A stretch of 64,000 nt of DNA from Liquidambar formosana (GCA_039720395.1 CM077831.1:4878003-4942002), one strand, 5' to 3'. Shown: positions 48,774 through 60,109, numbered from the stretch's first letter. A program made the numbers and translations. Notes: generated by a model not told the origin, from the letters alone.

Positions 48774-51700
48774 GTGAAGATTGATTCTACCAACCAGTCA
48801 GACATGGCCGATGAAGCAACTAGTGAAGGGGGTTTTGATGTTGAGACTTGTTTGAAGGCTATCATGACCAAACTTGACTACACCACTGATGTATCCGAGA
48901 GAGCATTGAAAATGGCCCAAGATATCCAACATAAGATGTCCGAACCCGAACAGAATAATGGCCGTACCCCGGGAGATAACACCGAAAATGGGACCCAGTC
49001 TGGAGAAGGCACTAAGACCAACGATGGGGGAAGCACTCAGCCCAAAGGGAATGAATCACCTGAAGTTTTTAACCTAGAAGGGGGAAGTAAGGGGAAGACC
49101 TCTGATACAGACTCTGTGTTGGCTAGTAAGGTAGAAGCCTTGGAGAGAACTATAAAGGGAATCCGTAGGACAGATGACATGGTGGATGTACGTACCCTAT
49201 CTTTGTTCCCTCAAGCTCGTATTCCACTACAATTCAAGATGCCTGAATTAGAAAAGTTTGATGGAACGGGTTGCCCCAAGACCCATTTGAAGATGTATGT
49301 ACGAGCTATGCACCCTCGAGGAGCAACAGATGAACTCTTGGCCCAAATGTTCCATGAAACCCTAGCCACTTCTGCCTTAAAGTGGTTCCTAGCCTTGGAT
49401 GAAAATAGAACCCGAACTTGGGAGGACATATGTAATGAGTTTTCAGAGCACTACAAGTACAACACTGAGGTGGATGTCACAAGAAGGGACCTAGAGACCA
49501 CAAAACAAGGGGCTAATGAGACGTTTTCTGCTTTCATTACAAGGTGGAGGCAAAAGGCCTCGAGAATGGCAGATAGACCGAATGAGGAAGATCAGATTCA
49601 GTTGGTGGTTAAGAACCTATTGCCGGTGTATCACAAGCACCTCTTTGCTCACTACTTCCCTAATTTCAAAGCTCTTATCGGAGCAGGTACACAAGTTGAG
49701 GATGCCATTGCCGAAGGGTCAATCAAGACAGAAGAAGTCCAAAAGAGCCGCCGGCCGAACTTTGCTGGGAAAAACAATGCCGAGGTCAATGCCATAGCCC
49801 AACCCATTCAACCCATCTCCCTAAATGACACCAACCCACCTCGCCAATTCACCGAGCTGCATATGCCGCTTGAGAAAGTACTTGAAAAGCTAAAAAGCCG
49901 AGGCCTGTTGAAACCTCTCGACCCAAGACCACCACCAAATCCATTGCCCAAGAACTACAATGAGAATGAATACTGCAAATTCCACCAAGCCAAAGGCCAC
50001 TCAACCAACCGTTGCTATCGCCTTAGGCATGAGATCCAAGATTTACTTGACAAGCAAATCATCTCACCACCAACTCCACCAAATCGCCCAAATGTCACTC
50101 AAAATCCACTTCCCTCTCATAATTCATCCAACTCCATAAATACCATTGAAGCCGACCCATCTCGACCTTGCCTACCCATAAGACAATACACTCCATTACC
50201 CATGTCCTTGACCCAAGCCTTTTACCAATGCTGTAACCAAGGCCTTATCATACCTCACCCTCTAAAGCCAAGACCCCAAACACCCCATCAATATTGCCAA
50301 TACCATGGTATACCCGGCCATGACACTGAGGACTGTGCTATGTTGAGAAAGGTCGTTCAAGACCTCATTGATCAAAAGACCCTACAATTGCCAAAGAAGT
50401 CCATCCAACAGCAGTTGAAAGAAAGGTATGAAGCAGGAGACCCTCAAGTGGGGCTATTGGGAGAACCTTCGGGGAAATTTGATTACTATGTGCTTTATCC
50501 TGATCCATTGCCAAGTGAGCCCATAATTCCTACGGGCTGGGATGATATACCTGAAGAAGTACAAATGGAGGACATTGATATGATCGAATGGGATGACCTA
50601 ATGGGTGACACAAATGAAATTGATGACATATGGGCTAGTGATGAAGAAGTAGACCACATGACAAGAGGGGGCCGTCATTTCAAGCCTCCGCACCTGGAAT
50701 CTGATAATCCACTGGGTGAGTTAGACAAGCGCCTTGATGTGCAAGAAGAAGAGGATGAAGTCCTCAGACAATTGAAGAAGACCAATGCCAATATCACCAT
50801 ATGGGGCTTGCTTATGGCCTCCCACAAACACAGACAGACAGTGCTGAAGTTGTTAAACCAAATACAGGTTCCGGTTGATTTGTCTCCTGAGGGATTGGTG
50901 AATCTAGTAAACCCTGCTCCGAAGAATTCCACTATAGTGTTCACAGAGACTGACTTACCTAAGAGTGGGCCAAGCCACTCCCAAGCCTTGCATATAACTG
51001 TTGATACCATGGGGAAGAGAGTTCCTACGGTCTTGATTGATAATGGTTCCGCGTTGAATGTATGTCCCTTGAGAACTGCAACTGTTTTGGGCTTGGGGCC
51101 CACCGATTTCACTCCATCTGGGCAGACAGTGAGGGCGTATGATAATACCCGTAGAGAAGTAATTGGGATGATCACTTTACCTTTAATCATGGGACCCACA
51201 GAGTTCAGAGTAGAATTTCAAGTCCTGGATGTGCCGTCATGTTTCAATCTGTTATTGGGAAGGCCTTGGATTCATCCTGCTGGGGCTGTACCATCATCAT
51301 TGCATCAAAAGGTGAAGTTCCCACATGAGGGAGCCATTGTCACGCTTCAAGGGGACTATGATTTGAAAATGGCGGGTATACCTATATGTGAAATAAAACC
51401 GGAATCAGTTGAGATACCCTTGTCGGGGTTTGAGTATGTGCAATGTATAGAAAAAGAACCATCACACTATTGCACTTTTTACCCAAGTTCTGATCCAGCA
51501 CTGGCAGACAAAGATTTTTGTGACAAGTACTTTACAGAGGGGCCGAATCCTCAAAGCTTGACAAGTTGGTACAATTCTATGGGAAAGAAGAAAGAAGATT
51601 GGGTAGAACATGTGGATACCGAGGCTATGGTTACCATGTTCCAAGATATGGTTCTTACTTTGGGGGAGTCAGCAACAGAAGATTGCCAAGATTCGTCAAT

Positions 51701-51799
51701 TCACCATGCAACCATGCCACTTCACAATTGGTACCTAGAAGATGGAGCCATTGCAGAGATCCTTGAAGAGGAAGATCATGACCTGCCTGATAGTAGCTT
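48774..51799 (+). CDS. gag-pro: Gag-protease polyprotein, Tat element 3
   Basis: An open frame of 1,009 codons up to TAG at 51801-51803. Splicing at 51800 would remove the stop and join it to RT. Residues about 150-300 are the retrotransposon gag (capsid-like) domain (KMPELEKFDG; ALKWFLAL; YHKHLFAHYF). Two CX2HX4HX4C knuckles, rather than the usual CX2CX4HX4C, begin near residues 400 and 507. The aspartic protease is near residue 755 with LIDNGSALNV, in which Asn replaces the usual Thr or Ser, as in element 0. LLGRPWIH follows. Gag packages the element RNA and forms the particle; the protease cuts the polyprotein. ATG at 48774 is the first in frame; the Met at 48804 (MADEATSEGG) is an alternative. 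No lesion is seen. Confidence 0.9.
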
Positions 51800-51979
51800 G
51801 TAGGTTCCTTAGTTAGAGTCTTTCCTGCTTTCAATAAAGTGTGTCCGCCTATCCCACTTTGTGGAGTTAGGAGTCGTTTCATAGTTGTGGCACCAAATTT
51901 TGGTTTCCTTTTCAAGTTTGTGTCTTTTTGCTTGTTCCTTTAATGAAGTGTGTTTCTTTTATACATTGTTTGCTTGCAG
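51800..51979 (+). other. Predicted 180-bp intron between protease and RT
   Basis: Donor GTAGGT (51800) and acceptor TTTGCTTGCAG (ending 51979). It splits a codon after the second base, so splicing removes the gag-pro stop and continues in frame into RT. Element 0 has the same donor and phase. The intron contains an AATAAA (51832-51837), so unspliced RNA could end here. Ogre-type elements are known to use such an intron to set the ratio of Gag-Pro to full polyprotein. Confidence 0.72.
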
Positions 51980-54900
51980 TGTTTCTTTTCTCTCTTCTAT
52001 GGATATTTATGGTATGGATATAGATCCTAGGAATGACGTCCCCCCGGAGCTCGTCGAGCGAAGGAAAAGGGGTGTCACCGAACCTAACATGGATGAATTG
52101 GAATCAATCAATTTAGGGACAAATGAATTGCCAAAGATAATTAAAATTGGGATAACCCTTTCACCACTTGAAAAAGAAAAGCTGATAGCCCTCTTAAAGG
52201 CCAACATAACGGCCTTTGCATGGTCTTATGAAGACATGCCCGGCATAGATCCAGACATTGTGCAGCACTTCATCCCCACCAATCCCCTTAAAAAGCCGGT
52301 AAAGCAAAAATTGAGAAGATTGAAACCCGAGTGGGCATTGAAGGTAAAGGAGGAAGTAACCAAGCAACTCGATGCGGGGTTCCTACAGGTTGTGGAGTAT
52401 CCCGAGTGGTTATCCAATATAGTTCCCGTGCCTAAAAAGGATGGAAAAGTAAGGATGTGTGTGGATTTTCGAGATCTTAATGCAGCAAGCCCTAAGGATG
52501 ATTTCCCTTTGCCCCACATTGATGTATTGGTAGATAGCACTGTAGGACATGCGCTCCTCTCTTTCATGGATGGGTTTTCCGGATACAATCAGATAAAGAT
52601 GGCGCCGCAAGATATGGAGAAAACGGCCTTTATCACACAGTGGGGAACATATTGTTACAAAGTGATGCCGTTCGGTTTGAGAAATGCCGGGGCTACCTAT
52701 CAGAGAGCTGCTACAACATTGCTGCACGACATGATCCATAAGGAGGTGGAAGTATATGTGGACGACATGATCGTGAAGTCCGTGGATCGAGAAGGACACT
52801 TCAGGGCACTAGAAAGGTTCCTGGAGCGAGCAAAGAAGTACAACTTGCGGTTGAATCCTCAGAAATGCGCCTTTGGTGTCACTGCGGGCAAGTTATTAGG
52901 ATTTATGATCACTTAGAGAGGAATTGAGGTTGATCCGGGAAAAATCAAGGCCATTGTGGAGATGGAGCCGCCTAGCACAGAAAAGCAGATTCGAGGGTTC
53001 TTGGGGAGAATTCAGTACATAAGCAGGTTCATTGCTAATTTGACTATGGTGTGTGAGCCGATTTTCAAGTTGCTTAAGAAGGGTGTGCCGAAGGTATGGA
53101 ACGAAGAATGTCAAGGAGCCTTTGAGACTATCAAAAGGTATTTGAGTAATCCACCAATTCTAGTTCCTCCGCGACAAGGTGAGCCGTTATTGTTATACTT
53201 GTCGGTCACTGAAACCGCAACGGGAGCTATGCTAGCTCAGTACCTTGAGGGGTCAAAAAGGAGAATGCCATTTACTATCTAAGCAAGAAGATGACAGATT
53301 ATGAGGTGAAGTACAACGCCATAGAGAAGGCTTGTGTGGCTTTGGTATGGGCAACTCAGAAACTACGTCACTACATGATGTCGTATGAGGTTTTCTTGAT
53401 AAGCCGAATGGACCCACTGAAGTACCTGATAGAAAGGCCGGTCTTGTCCTACAGAACTGCCCGATGGTCAATTCTTCTCAATGAATTCGACATAAAGTAT
53501 GTAACACAGAAGTCAGTAAAAGGAAGTGTCATTGCAGATTACTTGGCTAGCTGCCCTGTGGCGTCATCAGAACAATTTAATGATCAATTCCCCGATGAGG
53601 ATGTCCTGGAGATTGGAAAGAAGGTCTGGAAGGTATACTTTGATGGAGCTGCAAATAAGAGAGGGTATGGGATAGGAGTCCTACTGGTTTCACCTGAAGA
53701 AGCATTTACACCCTTGGCAGTTAAGCTAGGGTTTGAAGCAACCAACAACATTGCTGAGTATGAAGCCTGCATCCTCGCGTTGGAAGCTGCACTAGAATTG
53801 GGGATCAAAGAGTTAGAGGTTTTCGGAGATTCAGCACTAATTATCTGCCAGATAAAGGGAGAGTGGAAGACTCGTGATGAGAAGCTGCTGCCATATCATG
53901 CATACTTAGAAGCCTTGACTAAAGAATTTGTGGAAATAGAGTTCAATTATTTGTCAAGAAATAAGAATCAGTTCGCTGATGCTTTGGCAACTCTAGCTTC
54001 TATGGTGGAAATCCCGGATGGTGGGAATGTAAAACCGTTGGTGATAGAATGTAGAGAAAAACCTGTGTATTGCTGCTCTATTCGAGAAGGAGAAGTGAAA
54101 GATGGCCATCCTTGGTACTATGACATCATGAAATTCATTGAGGAAAGGGAGTATCCTGAAGGAGCATCCCGCATTGATAGGAGAACACTGAGGAGGCTAG
54201 CGAGTCACTATGTTTTGTGTGGAGGAAAGCTATACCGAAGGTCATACGATGGGGTCCATCTGTTGTGTGTCACTGAGGAAGAAGCCGAACGTCTTGTTAG
54301 TGAAATCCATGAAGGAGTTGGAGCACCGCACATGAATGGTTATATGCTAGCTAAGAAGATCATGAGGTTGGGTTACTATTGGTCTACAATGGAGAGAGAT
54401 TGCCATGCACATGTTAAGAAGTGTCACAAATGTCAAGTCTTTGCTAATGGACAACACTTACCTTCCATGCCTTTGACAAGTATGTCGTCACCTTGGCCGT
54501 TTGCAGTATGGGGAATAGATATAATTGGACAGATTAAGCCGAAAGCCTCCAATGGGCACGAGTACATCTTGGTAGCTATCGATTACTTCACTAAGTGGGT
54601 AGAGGCAGCATCCTTCAAGACCCTGAATGCCAAGAAGGTAGCACAGTTCATACAGCTCAACATCATCTACAGGTATGGGGTACCCCATGAGATCATTTCA
54701 GACAATGGTCAGCACTTTCAGAAAGAAACCAAGGAGCTTTTGCAGAAATACAACATAGTGCACCATTTATCCTCCCCTTATCGCCCGCAGACTAATGGAG
54801 CAGTGGAGGCCGCCAACAAGAATGTTAAGAAGATACTACAGAAAACAGCTGACACCTACACTGATTGGCATGAGAAGTTGCCATTAGCCTTGTGGGGCTA

Positions 54901-55357
54901 TAGAACATCTGTGAGATCATCAACAGGGGCTACCCCTTATTCCTTGGTGTATGGGATGGAGGCTGTTTTGCCTATTGAGTTGGAGGTACCGTCATTACAG
55001 GTTGCTATGGAGAGTCAGATAGCAGAAGCAGATTGGGTTAAGAACCGTTATGATGAGCTGGCATTGCTCGATGAAAGGCGATTGAGGGCCTTGTATCATG
55101 TGCAGGGATATCAGCGAAGGGTTGCAAGAGCATTCAACAAGCATGTCAAAGACCGAGGTTTGAAGACAGGGGATTTGGTGTTGAAAGAAATCAGAGCTCC
55201 AATTTTTGATCCACGAGGGAAGTTCAAGCCAAGTTGGGGTGGCCCGTATGTCATTAAAGAGATATTGCTAGCAGGGGCTGTTCGCCTCATGGATATAGAT
55301 GGAATTGAGTTCGCTCGCCCTACCAATTTGGATCAATTGAAGAAGTATTATGTGTAA
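51980..55357 (+). pseudogene. pol: RT-RNaseH-aRNH-integrase, element 3, two lesions
   Basis: Reverse transcriptase comes first (MCVDFRDLN, MPFGLRNAGATYQR, catalytic YVDD at 52755-52766), then its thumb and a first RNase H-like part. A second, archaeal-type RNase H follows (YFDGAAN from about 53636, NNIAEYEAC, FGDSALI, FADALA), a mark of the Tat lineage. Integrase has an HHCC finger (EIHEGVGAPHMNG; KCHKCQ), catalytic Asp at 54518 (GIDI), Asp near 54701 (SDNGQ) and Glu near 54805 (AVEAANK). Two breaks are present: an in-frame TAG at 52914-52916 inside RT, and a one-base frame change in the A run at 53255-53259, where the run is one A short for the conserved frame. Otherwise it is full length, so the element is not autonomous as it stands. 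Confidence 0.92.
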
Positions 55358-55441
55358 AGTCTGCTAGGTTGAAAACCCATAAGGGCGGCCTAGGCAAAAG
55401 TTAAGGCATTTGAACTACGAGGGCTTGATTCCCCATTCCTA

Positions 55442-55472
<31 letters not shown>

Positions 55473-55683
55473 GAAGAAAAAAGAAAAAAAATGAAAAAAG
55501 GATGGGGATACGTAGGCAGCCCATAAAGTTACCTTGGGTGCGGTCCAAACAACACCACAACAACAAATCTCAAAATTGAATTATTATTGGCAATTCATTT
55601 AGAACTAATTGATTGACATAGCAATTTATTGATGTTAGATAAAGAACTATTGACATGCCATAGATATCCTATTTCTAAAGTCT
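55358..55683 (+). other. Post-integrase spacer with oligo-A run
   Basis: About 325 bp. A run of some 27 A residues from 55443 continues as an A/G-rich patch to about 55500. The motif GGATACGTAGGCAGCC follows at about 55504, a sequence often seen downstream of integrase in plant gypsy elements. No gene. Confidence 0.6.
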
Positions 55684-56970
55684 TTAAGTCCTTTTGATTT
55701 TCTTCAGAGTCTCTTGGTTTGCTTTCTGCTCCTTTCTTTCAAGTCTTCGCTTTTTTCGCAAGTCATGGGCCTGTGTTGCTTCCACTGCTTCCAGAATGTC
55801 TTCCTTGCAAAATCCAAGCCTTGTGTCCTTGATAAGGTCATAAATCCTTTCCCTGCGTAGGGTTTCTCTTTCACCCAAGCTAGTCTTCAACCATGTCTTG
55901 TATTCAGGGCTCATGACATAAGGCCCATCAGTGTTTTCAACTCGAGTCAGTTTCAGTTGGTCAGTCCATCTAGTCTTAGCCCACTTAACCATCGTAGGGC
56001 CCACAGGTTCAACAGAATGATCAAATACCACAGAAGTAGGTATGGTTTGCATGGCACCCAGTTGACGAAGGATTCTTGAAGTCCAATAGAATGAAGTTGA
56101 TCTCAACCCTATGAGCTTGACCATAGCACACCCAGAAGTTCGGAGAAGAATTTGTTCCTTGCATCCCCATGTGGGGACAAACCACCTGATGTTTCGCCAT
56201 GAGAGAGTTTGGAAGAAGCCCAACCATTCCCTCAAAGAAAATTGACCAGGAAGTTCAACTCGACGGCAACAATAATGTTGGGGTTTGTATGGATTAATGG
56301 TGGTAGGAGATAAGAAGTTAAGCCTTTCAAGAAGCCACATCTGTAGTAGAATGGGGCTCCCTCCTAATGGGGCTTGTGGGATATCATGAACTTTGTCTAA
56401 ACTGTTGAGGGTTTCAGCTAGCACCATGGGAATCGGGTTGTTGTGTTCAAGAAGAAAAGGAATCAGTTCACAAATTTGAATAGGGACATAGAGAGTCCCC
56501 GTGGATATAAGGAAGCGACCAATCAAGCAGAAAGCAAGAGCATGTTGAGTAGGAAGGTTGAAATCCAAGGTACCTTTGCTATCATGAGCCAAGAAGGAAG
56601 TTGCTATTTCCATGAGATTCACCTTATGATCCTTCACAAATATGGAGGCCTCTTGTTGAGAAATCCCAAGGAAGTTGGAGAAGGAAATCAAGTAACTTGA
56701 GCGTGGAGTAGGGAGGATGAAAGGTCCTACAGGTGAAACTCCATACAGAGCGCAGAACTCTTCCATTGTTGGGCATAGCTCTTCATAGTTGAAGCGGAAT
56801 ACGTGAAGTTGGGGATCCCAAAAATATGTAGCAGCAATAAGAAGAGTGGTTTCAAGCTTCACATGCATCAAAGAGAACAATGGATCCAAGCAGTAGCGCT
56901 TGAACTCCTTCCTTGCCTCCGCACTCATAACCTTCAGAAAATCACTCAAGAGTTTGTCTAGGGCTTCCAT
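55684..56970 (-). CDS. Antisense PMD-related protein (DUF7745-like)
   Basis: An intact 428-residue single-exon frame, antisense to element 3 and 327 bp past pol. The N-terminal part (residues about 35-110; TYFWDPQLHVFRFNYEELCP, TMEEFCALYGVSP) and the middle (about 235-320; LREWLGFFQTLSW, RQLGAMQTIP) look like the plant family related to the plant mobile domain, often annotated DUF7745 in plant genomes; I recognise it by pattern only. The last 40 residues are rich in Lys and Arg (KKRRLERKEQK), fitting a nuclear signal or coiled coil. A TATA-like box (TTATAAAA) lies at 57020-57027 on the minus strand, about 50 bp before the ATG, and the palindromic module is at 57114-57193. Function unknown. 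Tat elements are known to carry extra antisense frames at this position. Confidence 0.75.
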   Translation of the reverse strand: MEALDKLLSDFLKVMSAEARKEFKRYCLDPLFSLMHVKLETTLLIAATYFWDPQLHVFRFNYEELCPTMEEFCALYGVSPVGPFILPTPRSSYLISFSNFLGISQQEASIFVKDHKVNLMEIATSFLAHDSKGTLDFNLPTQHALAFCLIGRFLISTGTLYVPIQICELIPFLLEHNNPIPMVLAETLNSLDKVHDIPQAPLGGSPILLQMWLLERLNFLSPTTINPYKPQHYCCRRVELPGQFSLREWLGFFQTLSWRNIRWFVPTWGCKEQILLRTSGCAMVKLIGLRSTSFYWTSRILRQLGAMQTIPTSVVFDHSVEPVGPTMVKWAKTRWTDQLKLTRVENTDGPYVMSPEYKTWLKTSLGERETLRRERIYDLIKDTRLGFCKEDILEAVEATQAHDLRKKRRLERKEQKANQETLKKIKRT

Positions 56971-57019
56971 AACTTGCTCTCAATGAATGTTAGTAGGGTT
57001 TGAGACCCCTTGGATGTGC

Positions 57020-57027
57020 TTTTATAA
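57020..57027 (-). promoter_or_regulatory. TATA-like box of the 55684-56970 gene
   Basis: CTTATAAAAGC on the minus strand, about 50 bp upstream of the start codon. It supports an independent antisense promoter. Confidence 0.55.
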
Positions 57028-57113
57028 GAAAAAATTCGGAAATCCGTGTTTTGGAAGGTGGAATCCCGTCAAAATAGGAAGTTTCCTAAAATCAGGCGAA
57101 ACACCGCTTCGGG

Positions 57114-57193
57114 CTCGGGTGACCACCCAGGCCTGGGCGGCTAGCCGCCTGGGCCCAGGCGGCTAGCCGCCCAGCCCCAGGTGGTCACCCGAG
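57114..57193. promoter_or_regulatory. GC-rich palindromic module between the two antisense genes
   Basis: 80 bp, essentially the LTR copy of the same element but with both inner cores intact (GGCGGCTAGCCGCC twice). It lies upstream of the DUF7745-like gene and about 250 bp past the stop of PMD gene 3. Confidence 0.78.
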
Positions 57194-57446
57194 GCCGCCG
57201 TCTTGTTTCGCCCATTTTTGCCTTGTTATGCCTTCGTTTGGCCCTTTTGTGATGTTTTGACTCTTTTGTGCTTGATTTAAGCCCGTTTTTCACACAATAC
57301 AAGATCATATCATTGCAATAAAGTTCAACATAGATTCATCAAGTATCCATAATAAAGGTTCAAGGTTGGGAATTGAAGTTCCTAATTAGTACATGACAAG
57401 ATAGATAGAAAGATTCCAAACATTCCTAACAAGAGGTGAGTGAAAC
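57194..57446 (-). other. Spacer downstream of PMD gene 3
   Basis: Likely 3' untranslated region of PMD gene 3 and distal promoter of the next antisense gene. AT-rich; no separate feature seen. Confidence 0.45.
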
Positions 57447-60109
57447 TCAATGATTTCCCGTGGGCCTTCTCTTTCGACTTGGCCCAGCTCCATCATGCCC
57501 TGAACGAGGTGCTCTAGGAGGGGGCATATCCTGTGGTGGATTAGACGATGATGCCTGTTGCAAACAAAGATAATGAGTTAGGAGGGTAATGGTGCCAATC
57601 CTAGTTGAAAGCTAATAAGATGATCACTCACTTGGGGATTCAAGCGTGCTTCTAGAACTGAGTTCTCTAAACTCATTCGCACAAGATCCCTCCTCAACCC
57701 TTCATTGAGTTCAATGCATTCCTGGGCATACTCCCGTGGAACCTAGGAAAGTATAAACATGGTTAACAATAATGAAAGAATCCAATTTCAAAAAGATAAG
57801 AGTTTAGAACTCACATTCTCATAATATGGATCGATCTTGGGATATTCATCGAATGGTGGATGGGTAATGTCAGTCTTCACAAATTTTGTCCCACTGCACA
57901 AGTTCACATACCAATTTAGTTGTGGGAGGGGTGGAGGTTGATTTCCTTCAAGGTCCTCATCCTCGTCATTGTAAGTCATCCCAGTGGCAGATCCAACTGT
58001 GGAGCTGTGTCCCCTTGCCCGTCGGCCCTGAAATTCAAATACTTGTCAAATGGAGTCTTTCTTATAATCTTAAAAAGAGTTTAAGAGTGTGGGGAGCTCA
58101 CCCCTTGAGGTGGGAGACCAGTGACCCTAGGATTCATCAGATATTGTCGACAGAAGGCAGTGTATTCTATGCGAGGGGAGGTGAATCCCTCAGCATCCCA
58201 ACCCCTCAGAGCTTCTTCTAATTCATCACCCGCTAAGTGGCTAGTGTGCCTCATGTTCTCTGGTGGCATAGAAGGTGTCACAGCTGCATTCATATTTCCA
58301 TGGACTTGTCTCAGGACTCGTTCCCCAAGATACCAACATCTACCTGTGGGGCCTTCAAAGAGGACCCTTTTGCTTGTCAACTCCAAACAAGAGGAGTACT
58401 TCTCGGGAAGCCTATGCTCCCACAACCTCCATGGATCCCATTCCACCTGTCAAAGTTTGAAATGAGAAATGAAAAAAGAAAGATAAAAAAAAGATAAAGA
58501 GAAAGAAAGATTTTACCATATCAGCAGTCAAGCTAGCAAGATATGCCCTTGCATGGGCATAATCGTGTCGATTGGAGGCTCTTGTAGCCAAGCAAGATGG
58601 AGCGTAATTCTGAAGTATAGGCCATGACATGGCATCACTAGCAAGAGTTGGGCGACACATGTTCAGGTACTCGTAGTACCATATCTGTGGAAAACCAAAG
58701 GAATAGAAGAAATCATGTATGTGTTAAGTTTCGGGAAATAATAGAGAATTGAATGTTCTTTGTTACCTCCCAAACGAAAGGAAGTCCCCCAAAGTTCTTT
58801 GCAACTCCTCGGGACATGTCAGTCATGGAGTGATACATGTTTGCGAAAGCAGCTCCACCCCAATTGTATCTCCCAATTTTGTTCACATCTTCCATGCTAG
58901 CTAGCAACTCTAGTCGAGCCATGTCATTGGTACCCGCAAAGAAGGTGCATGAAATCATGTAGAGCAAGAAAGCTCTCACAATGTATTTGGGATCCGTCCC
59001 CTCACTCTCTTCTTCAGTGGCAAAGGTGTTGTAGAGCCAAGTACGGCGCACACCTTTTGGGCTTAACTCCGCTTCAACCCCGAGTAGAGCTACTATGTAG
59101 TTCTGATCCATATTGGCATGTTCATAGTATTCCAAGCGCTTGCCTTTCAAGCTCAACCCAGTTATCATGGTGAAATCCTTAGGAGTCATGGTCATCTCCC
59201 CGAAGCTAAAATGAAAAGTGTTGGTGGTGTCCCACCATAGCTCTGTCAAGGCAAACAATGCTTGCCTATCCCATTGCTCATTCCATAGAGCATCTAGGAA
59301 GGGCTCAAAACCCGCCTTCTTTATTATCTTGCGAGCACGTGGTTGGGCATGATTCATATGTCTCCACCAAGAGATGAGCCCCTTTATTGATGTCCTTGTA
59401 CGGAGACTTTGGAAGTCGGGCTATGTCAAAAGATTGTGTATTGAGTTAGCATTGAAAACATAGAGATATTGGGCATACATTGGTAATTGATTTCAAATGG
59501 TTTTCCAAAAGTTTTAAAATATGGGTTTTGATTCATGAAATGAATTAGAAATGAATGCCCATGACTTTGTGTATTCAAATTCATTGATTTTGTAAGGATT
59601 GAACATGGTTTTGCCTTTCGGGCATTTTATCGAACACTTGGTGTGTAACTTGTGTTCAAGCATTGAAATGAAAGATTTTTGTGTACCAAATCCTTGCCAA
59701 GACCATTTGACTTTGTTCTACAATGCAAACCAATTGATTTTTCAAGAATTGAACATGTTTTTGTCTCTTTGGCATTTTATCAAACACTTGGTGGGCATCT
59801 TTTCTCAAGCATTGGGAAACAAGCCTCTTACACATTCAATCCTTGCCAAATCAATGAACTTGGCTTAACAATGATAGAAACAATCAAAAGAAGATCATGG
59901 GAATGCATTTTATCCAATAGAAATCAAAATTTCATGATAAACATGTTAAGTTGGGAAGAACTAACCTCATGTTGGGAATGGAGGTATGAGAGATGCTTCT
60001 TAGGTTCAAGCAACACCTTGTCTTGGGATGCATCATAGATTGGTGCCTTGTATGTATTCTTGATCACATAGTATGGATACTTGATGTTGGAATCATTGCT
60101 AGAAGCCAT
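57447..60109 (-). CDS. PMD gene 3: intact seven-exon plant mobile domain gene inside a retrotransposon
   Basis: Exons (minus, 5' to 3'): 60109-59966, 59420-58767, 58684-58517, 58446-58102, 58027-57815, 57742-57632 and 57554-57447. All introns are phase 0 with GT-AG ends. The joined frame has no stop and gives 580 residues. Residues 1-48 are a short leader (KAPIYDASQDKVLLEPKKHL). Exons 2-4 carry the plant mobile domain, with WWDTTNTFHFSFGEMT near residue 110, RAFLLYMISCTFFAG, NWGGAAFANMYHSM and FGGLPFVWE at the exon 2/3 join. Exon 5 holds an acidic patch (YNDEDEDLEG) and exon 7 a basic SRKRRP tail, suggesting a nuclear protein. PMD proteins of the MAIN/MAIL1 type act in transposon silencing and genome stability in Arabidopsis, and PMDs also occur in transposons. 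The function here is unknown. Being antisense, the introns are not spliced from element RNA. Confidence 0.9.

Noticed and set aside
50675..51199. 174-codon minus-strand frame
   Set aside because: It is the complement of the well-supported protease region of gag-pro.
53255..53259. Programmed frameshift in pol of element 3
   Set aside because: The shift falls inside the RNase H region, not between gag and pol, and the run is simply one A short of the conserved frame; a random deletion is the simpler reading.
55443..55500. Oligo-A run as the end of an inserted retroposon (SINE or processed gene)
   Set aside because: No target duplication and no SINE-like or gene sequence upstream; the run lies in the spacer just after integrase.
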